Shown here: in pieces, positions 58,360 to 64,000 of the stretch
How the letters are laid out: each line of letters begins with the position of its first letter
Position numbering within the stretch: the stretch's first letter is position 1
Origin: Bettongia penicillata ogilbyi
Taxonomy: Eukaryota > Chordata > Mammalia > Diprotodontia > Potoroidae
Direction of reading: 5' to 3'
NCBI GenBank assembly: GCA_023548195.1
Contig: JAJHZJ010000026.1
Coordinates: forward strand, 3,727,598-3,791,597
Length of the DNA stretch: 64,000 nt
Notes under the pieces: model-generated
Told to the model about the DNA's origin: nothing
The model's database searches: none
Seen by the model: only the letters and a program-made list of their open reading frames with translations
Made by a program: the position numbers and the translations under genes

Positions 58360-59665
58360 TCCAAGAATTAAATGTTCTCTAGGGTCCCTTGGAGTCCTAT
58401 TTTTGATCCTGTGATATCTGTGCAAAACCTTTTCAATTTAAGGTAATCACAATCATCCATTTTGCATTTCATAGTGTTGTCTACCTCTTTTTTGGTTATA
58501 AATTTTTCCCTTCTCCATAGGTCTAACAGGTAAACTATTCCTTTCTCTCCTAAAGTGCTTATGGTATCACCCTTTAGCTCTAAATCATGTACCCATTTTG
58601 ACCTTATCTTGGTATATACAGTGTAAGATGTTGGTTGATGTCTCATTTCTGCCATACTATTTTCCAATTTTCCCAGTAGTTTTTGTCAAGCAATAAGTTC
58701 TTATCTCAGAAGCTGGAGTCTTCGTGTTTATCAAATAGTAGATTATCATAGTCCTTGGCTATTCCACTGATTAACTTCTCTGCTTTTTAGCCAGCACCAA
58801 ATAGTTTTTATGATTTCTACTTTATAATACAGTTTTAGATCTGGTACAGCTGGGCAACCTTCCCTTGCATATCTTTTCATTAATTAATTCCCTTGATATT
58901 ATGGACCTCTTGTTCTTTCAGGTGAATTTTTAAATTTTTTTTTCTAGCTCTATAATTTGTTTTGGTAGTTTGTTGTGGCAATGAATAAGTAAATTATTTT
59001 AGGTAGAATTGTCATTTTCATTATATTAGCAGCCTATTCATGAGCAACTGGTATTTTCCAATTATTTTGATCTGACTTTATTCGTGCAAAAAGTGTTGTA
59101 TGATTGTGTTCATATAGTTCCTGGGTTTTTCCTGGCTTGTAGAGTCCCACATATTTTATATTGTCTACAGTTATTTTAAATGGAATTTCTCTTTTTCTCT
59201 TGCTGCTGGGCGATGTTAGTAACATATAGAAATGCTGATGATTTATCTGGGTTTATATCCTGCAACTTTGCTAATGTTATTAATTATTTCAAGTAGTTTT
59301 TTAGTTGGTTCTCTAGGATTCTCTAAGCATAGCATTATATTTTCTGCAAAGAGTGATAGCTTTGTTTACTTTTTGCCTGTTGTAATTCCTTTAATTTCTT
59401 TTTCTTTTCTTATTGCTAACAGTAACATTTCTAGTTCAATATTGAATAACAATGGTGATAATGGACAAGTTTGTTTCAACCCGGATCTTATTGGGATGCT
59501 TGTAGTTTATCCCCATTACCTATAATACTTGCTCGTGGTTTTAGACAGGTTCTACTTATCTTTTTAAGGAAAACTCCATTAATTCCTATACTACCTAGTA
59601 TTTTTAATAGGAATGGGTGCTGTCTTTTTTCAAAAGCTTTTTCTAGGTACTAAGGCTACAAAGAC
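58360..59665 (-). pseudogene. L1 ORF2 C-terminal half, dead reverse transcriptase
   Basis: Minus-strand reading from about 59665 to 58360 follows L1 ORF2p from the reverse transcriptase palm toward the C-terminal region. At about 59333-59365 the catalytic F-A-D-D box reads F-A-E-N, followed by 'LENPREPTKKLLEIINNISK' (59285-59332). Further along, 'TKIRSKWVHDLELKGDT' and 'YLKLKRFCTDITGSKIG' (58380-58620) match the C-terminal region; that piece is open for 99 codons. Frameshifts separate the parts. Both ends are truncated: neither the endonuclease domain nor the 3' UTR is present. Confidence 0.85.
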
Positions 59666-59984
59666 AATAGACAAAAATGAAACCATCTGTGCCATCAAGG
59701 AACATATATCCTACTTCTATTGAGATAGTCATATGATGATTAGGAGAGTTTGATTTTATTCATCATATTTAATACATATTTCTTCAGATATGTGAATGAT
59801 GAGATTGATACATTCCTGTATTTGAATTTAAAATGCAAATGTATTTGAAATTATTTTCAAATTTTTATTTATTTGGTTAATACTGTTGAATATTTATTAT
59901 ACAAAATTTATCAGACAGAATTCAAATTCCTTGAGGGCAGGGATTATTACAGTTTAGCAAAGTCTTTTGAACATTTTTTATACT

Positions 59985-60055
59985 TGTTGAGTCATTTTTC
60001 AGTCATGTCCAACTCTTCATTTGGGCTATTCTTGGCAAAGATATCAAAGCAGAAA
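59985..60055 (-). repeat. marsupial tRNA-SINE tail fragment, antisense
   Basis: 'ttgttgagtcatttttcagt', 'catgtccaactcttcatttg' and 'ggctattcttggcaaagata' match the second SINE tail type. Confidence 0.8.
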
Positions 60056-60149
60056 ACTCACCAGCGCATTATTAACTTTACCATACAGCATTTCTCTTAT
60101 TTATAGTTTTCTTTTCACTTACGTAGCTCCTACCTTCAATTAGGTGCTT

Positions 60150-60860
60150 ATCACATTTCATTTGGTTTCCATATTTCCACTATTTCATATTCCTGATTGT
60201 TCTCCTTTATCCATTCTATCCTCCACACAGCTGCCAAAGTGATATGCCTAAAGATAGGCCTGACTGTGTAACTGCTGTGCTCACATAGCTCCAGTATCTC
60301 CCTACTGCTTCTAGAATGATATGCAAATTCCTCAGCCTGACATTTAAAGCCCTTCAGAATCCTCCTCCATCCTGCCATTCTAGTCTGTTTTTAAAAAATT
60401 TTTTAATGTTACAATTACAAAAGTATCTCCATATTAATGTTACTGTTCTTTATATCCTTTTTATTCTGGCTAAGCATTCCTGAATATGACAATCCTATCT
60501 CATTGCATTATTTTATTTTTCTGAAATTATGTTTTTCTGAAATATATGTCACTCCATTCACACACTATATTTAAGTCCAGTTGACCAACTTCCAAGTTAC
60601 CTAGGCTCAGCATTTGCTTCCTCCCTTCCATGTCTTTGCCTAGACTGACCTGTAGACTTACCTGTATGCTCTCCTGACTGCCTCCTAGAATCTCTCAAGG
60701 CTATTTCCGACAAAAAAAAGCCTTTCTTGTTCTCCCTTGTTTAAGTTCTTTCTCTCTTCAGGTTTCCTTGTATTAAAGTATCTATGGAAGTAGGATATAA
60801 GTTCCCTGATAGCACACATGGTTTCATTTTTTTGTCTATTGTCTTTGTTATATTTAGAAA
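60150..60860 (+). repeat. L2-type LINE fragments
   Basis: At 60200-60390: 'cacacagctgccaaagtgat', 'tctccctactgcttctagaa', 'cctcagcctgacatttaaag', 'cccttcagaatcctcctcca', the L2 text that lies upstream of the 3' end. At 60650-60860 more degenerate L2 3' text. The minus-strand 75-codon frame at 60151-60378 is antisense to it. Confidence 0.75.
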
Positions 60861-61439
60861 AATAGTTTCTGTATTTTTAAATCATCTGTGGAGATTTCTG
60901 ATAAGCACATATGTACATAATCTTTAAAACAAGAAAATAAATAATAGGTATTAAGGCTTCAATATCAGAAAATATACATTATTTATTATTATACATTATG
61001 TATTTTTCTGCAATTAAATAAACTAGGCATTTTCTTATAAAAGGTTAGAATAGAATAAGATTATATATGAAATGGAAACTTTGGTGCATCTTTCTTTTCT
61101 GTGATAGCAACACATAACTTTTAAATCTGTCTTGCTTGTCCGTGATTCATTCTGGTCTTCCTTCAATTCTTGTTTATGCATTTAAAAGGCTTCAGTGATT
61201 AACTTCTCCATATTTCTGTTTTCATTTACTCTATTCCTATTCTCCTCCCATCTCTCCGCCCCACCATTGGAAGGAAACACAAAAGAAAAAAAAGTCTTTT
61301 TTTTAACAAATATGTGTAATCAAGCAAAAAAGAAACAACACTACCTCACCATGATGAGCAATATATACCTTATTCAGATCCTGAGTCCATCATTTCACTT
61401 TAAAGAGAGGAGAAATGGAAGCAGAGGGAGAGAATGAAC

Positions 61440-61625
61440 ATGTATATAGCACTAACTATGCTCTTTACAAGTATTTTATTTGATCCTCAACAACTCTGAA
61501 AGGCAGGTGCAATTATAATTCATGTTTTACAGATTGAGAAAGTGAGGCAAACAGAAGTCAAATGATTTGCCTAGGGCCATAAAGCTAGTAAGTGTGTGAG
61601 GATGTACTGGGAGTTAAAAATCTTC
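61440..61625 (-). repeat. CORE-SINE/MIR-like remnant, antisense
   Basis: 'acaactctgaaaggcaggtg', 'cagattgagaaagtgaggca', 'gatttgcctagggccataaa', 'gctagtaagtgtgtgaggat'. Confidence 0.75.
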
Positions 61626-61765
61626 CCCATCCATTAATAGACCTCAGGTGGGGCTATTAAAGGAAGCTTGACTAAGGGAGACTTGTTATATATGAAGCCC
61701 TACACCTTTTGTTGATTGCTAATGAAGCACTGGGTCAAGAGGGTCATGCCCTCTGTCTCTGAGAA

Positions 61766-61766
<1 letters not shown>

Positions 61767-61808
<42 letters not shown>
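61767..61808. repeat. (TA)n microsatellite
   Basis: About 42 bp of uninterrupted TA repeat. Confidence 0.95.
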
Positions 61809-61814
<6 letters not shown>

Positions 61815-62189
61815 CTCTGAGGTGAGGTTTTGCTTTGGGGCTCCAATCATTGGAAGATTATTTGCGTGATTAGGCCAGATGAGACTTTAGGTAGCTATTA
61901 TGAGTCCCTCAGCTTTGAAAACCCAGATGTTGGTGCTTCTCTCTCTGGTAATGATGTATGTATTGTCTATGGTCAGATAATTGGAAGCCCTGTCTGTTTG
62001 TCTTTCTGTTTGTAATTTCTGCGTGTAATTTTTGTTTCTATTTTCTCTGAAGTTTAGGGTGCTGACTTTTTCCCCTTAACTAAGTGAATGATATATGTGC
62101 TTGATTAAATTAAGATTGTTTATCCTTTTTAAGGTTGCTTTCCTTTTAGAAAAGCGGGATTCTTTATTTTAATGTATGCCTGGGTCCTT

Positions 62190-62465
62190 GCTAAATCACA
62201 GACTCCTTTAAACAAAATCACAAACAAGCTCTCTCACTCACGCTAAACAGCTTTTCTGTCTCTCCCTCACTTCTGACTGCTCTGACCGAATTTTTTCTCA
62301 GCTTGCTCTAGCTCCACCTCTTCTATTCTACCTTTCCTGCTCTACCCCTTCAGCAAATTCCTCCCACCACAGACTCATATGACTCAGGCTTCCATGTGAC
62401 CTAGGCTGGTCACATGTACCTATTAATGAATGGAAAAGGTATTCCTATTTAAATCACAAACTACA
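62190..62465 (-). repeat. LTR-like element, copy D (left-truncated)
   Basis: Matches the right-hand part of copy A: 'caagctctctcactcacgct', 'ctagctccacctcttctatt', 'cagcaaattcctcccaccac', 'ctggtcacatgtacctatta', and ends with CTACA at 62461-62465. That end is the inverted complement of the TGTAG that starts copies B and C. The U5 and R part is missing. Confidence 0.6.
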
Positions 62466-62579
62466 GAGGCCAAATTTGAACTTAAGTTTCTTTGGTTCCA
62501 TAACAGGTTGAACAACATGATTTATCACTGACCCTTTAGAGTTATGATTAATCAATTAATCAGAGTTCTTACTTCTTGC

Positions 62580-62841
62580 AAAATTATTTTACTTTACAAT
62601 GTTCTTGTAATTGATTACAATTTCCTCCTGTATTTGCTCAATTCAAATTGTATTGTTTATACAAGATTTTCAAGTTCCTCTGGTACTCTCTCATGATTTC
62701 TTACACAGCTGCATGGTTCCCTTATATTCAGAGACCGTAATTTATTTAGTCATCTCTTCAATTGATTGACAGTCTTTTAGTTTCCAGTTCTTTACCCCTA
62801 TTAAAAAAAAAGAGTTACAATAAATAGCCTTGTACATACTG

Positions 62842-62893
<52 letters not shown>

Positions 62894-63210
62894 TTCTTTG
62901 ATGAAGAATTTGTCGAGTAGTGGCATAGATCAAAAGATATGCTCAGGTTTTTGGAATTTGGAGAATAATTCCAAACTACTTCCCAGAATAGATAGAATAA
63001 ACAAGTCACAGTTCTACCACTAATGGACCTGTCTTCCCATAGCCTCTCCAACAATTGTCATTTTCTTTTTTTGTTATTTTTATCAATCTACTGGGTACAA
63101 GGGAAAACCCAAGAGTTGCTTTTATTTAATTTCTCTAATTATTAGGGATTTGGATTTATTTACATGGGTTGTTGATACTTTTGAGTACTTCCTTTGAGAA
63201 TTCTTTTTTT
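62580..63210 (-). mobile_element. L1 3'-end fragment, antisense
   Basis: Antisense L1 3' UTR text: 'atttatttagtcatctcttc', 'tttccagttctttaccccta', 'tggcatagatcaaaagatat', 'agcctctccaacaattgtca', 'ttaatttctctaattattag'. The (CT)n tract at 62843-62891 has expanded inside it. Confidence 0.7.
62843..62891. repeat. (CT)n microsatellite
   Basis: About 49 bp of CT repeat inside the L1 3'-end fragment; it produces the poly-Arg-Glu stretch in the overlapping minus-strand frame. Confidence 0.95.
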
Positions 63211-63269
63211 TTTTTTAATGTGGCTATAGATAGATAAACTTCTTCCCCTGAAAACTACCTTTTCATGTG

Positions 63270-64000
63270 AATTGTGGGGTGTGATCTGAGAGGACCAGCA
63301 CCTTTGGTGAGATGGCTGCCAAGCACTTTTCAGGGCTCATTCCACCTTCGGTGTCCAACTGTTCTACCCAACTCTCACACATGGCTCCAAGAAGCTGCAG
63401 CATGCACAGTGGCCACACCCTGGTAAACCGTTTCGGCAGACAGGTCAAACCAGGTCTGGAGGAGAGAGGGAGGCTGATGACTTCATACACTCTGCCTCAC
63501 TTAAAACCATTTACATATGAATCACAAGACATCACGCATACCATTTTACTCAAAGTTCTATGGACTTGATCACAGGCAAGTGATGAAGCAGCAGGTGTGG
63601 ATACACTGGGAGCTGTAGTCATATCCCTACATACAGGAGACCCAGGGCATAGGGTTGTTTCTCAATGGAAGTAGCAGTGGGACTTGGCAGCCCCTTGGGT
63701 GTCTGAGCAGCCTTTTAAGGATTGCATTGTCCACCTCTTGGGGTGCCTAAGGGGCTAGAAAAGGTGCCCTAAAAATTGTCTGCTTACCCAACCCTGGCCT
63801 GATTACTGTGGCAGGCAGGGAATCCCACTATGTAGTAGAAACACACAAAAAATGTACAAAATGTACAAAAACATTTGCAAAGATGATTGCACTCACCATC
63901 AGCATATAGAAAGTGTGCACACTTGTAGACAGCACAATATCCAATAGACCTGAAAGACAAACTGCTCTTGTTGCAAGAGAACTCAACAGGTATCACATCC
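63270..64000 (+). mobile_element. RTE-class LINE, 5' part, continues off the window
   Basis: From 63910 to the window end the plus strand is open and reads 'RPERQTALVARELNRYHI' near its end, the conserved start of the apurinic-type endonuclease domain of RTE-class LINEs (annotated in mammals as craniofacial development protein 2-like sequences). The codon just upstream, TAG at 63907-63909, falls where the family has tryptophan, so this copy carries a nonsense change. The preceding 0.6 kb (63270-63905) is GC-richer and probably 5' UTR. The 85-codon frame at 63312-63569 in it has no known domain. Confidence 0.7.

Noticed and set aside
63312..63569. 85-codon frame starting MAAKHFSGL near the right edge
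   Set aside because: It sits in what appears to be the 5' UTR of the RTE-class LINE; no domain is recognisable and the minus strand is equally open.
1..64000. tRNA, snRNA or rRNA genes
   Set aside because: The SINE heads contain tRNA-derived box sequences, but none folds by eye into an intact tRNA gene, and I saw no snRNA or rRNA signature.

Overview
The window is about 64 kb of AT-rich, repeat-dense DNA from a mammal, almost certainly a marsupial. The evidence is the repeat content: marsupial-type tRNA-derived SINEs whose tails end in ACAACAA-type runs, LINE-1 elements with marsupial-style ends, L1-derived elements that carry only ORF1 (HAL1-like), CR1/L2-type ancient LINEs, and an RTE-class LINE at the right edge. 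I cannot decide between an American and an Australasian lineage. No search was run, so family names rest on recognition by eye.

The window holds one convincing protein-coding gene. At 12574-13323 (+) there is an uninterrupted 249-codon ORF that is recognisably NDFIP2, the NEDD4-family-interacting membrane adaptor. NDFIP2 is a multi-exon gene in other mammals, so this continuous copy must be a retrocopy. It keeps both PPPY motifs, the LPTY motif and all three membrane segments, and it sits in the only CpG-rich island of the window (about 12235-13000). It is the main biological finding.

Layout. 1-10.6 kb: ancient SINE, L2 and CR1 fragments, a minus-strand CR1-like LINE with a decayed reverse transcriptase, and two LTR-like blocks. 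10.6-12.1 kb: a 190-bp composite repeat present twice, directly upstream of the retrogene. 12.2-14.2 kb: retrogene and its 3' flank, followed by an L1 3'-end insertion. 15.9-21.9 kb: L2 and SINE remnants and two further LTR-like copies. 22.0-24.8 kb: a minus-strand HAL1-like element carrying a foreign insert. 26.5-29.8 kb: a plus-strand HAL1-like element split by a SINE with a perfect 16-bp target duplication. 30-46 kb: L2 and SINE remnants and a palindromic MITE. 46.3-52.4 kb: three HAL1-like elements joined head to tail. 52.5-54 kb: unexplained A-rich sequence sharing an inverted segment with the neighbouring HAL1 5' region. 54-64 kb: SINEs, an L1 ORF2 fragment with a dead catalytic motif, an L1 3' end, and the start of an RTE element that runs off the window.

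Apart from the retrogene, the ORFs I examined are either transposon remnants, antisense shadows, or short chance frames. No RNA gene, CRISPR array or spliced gene could be supported.
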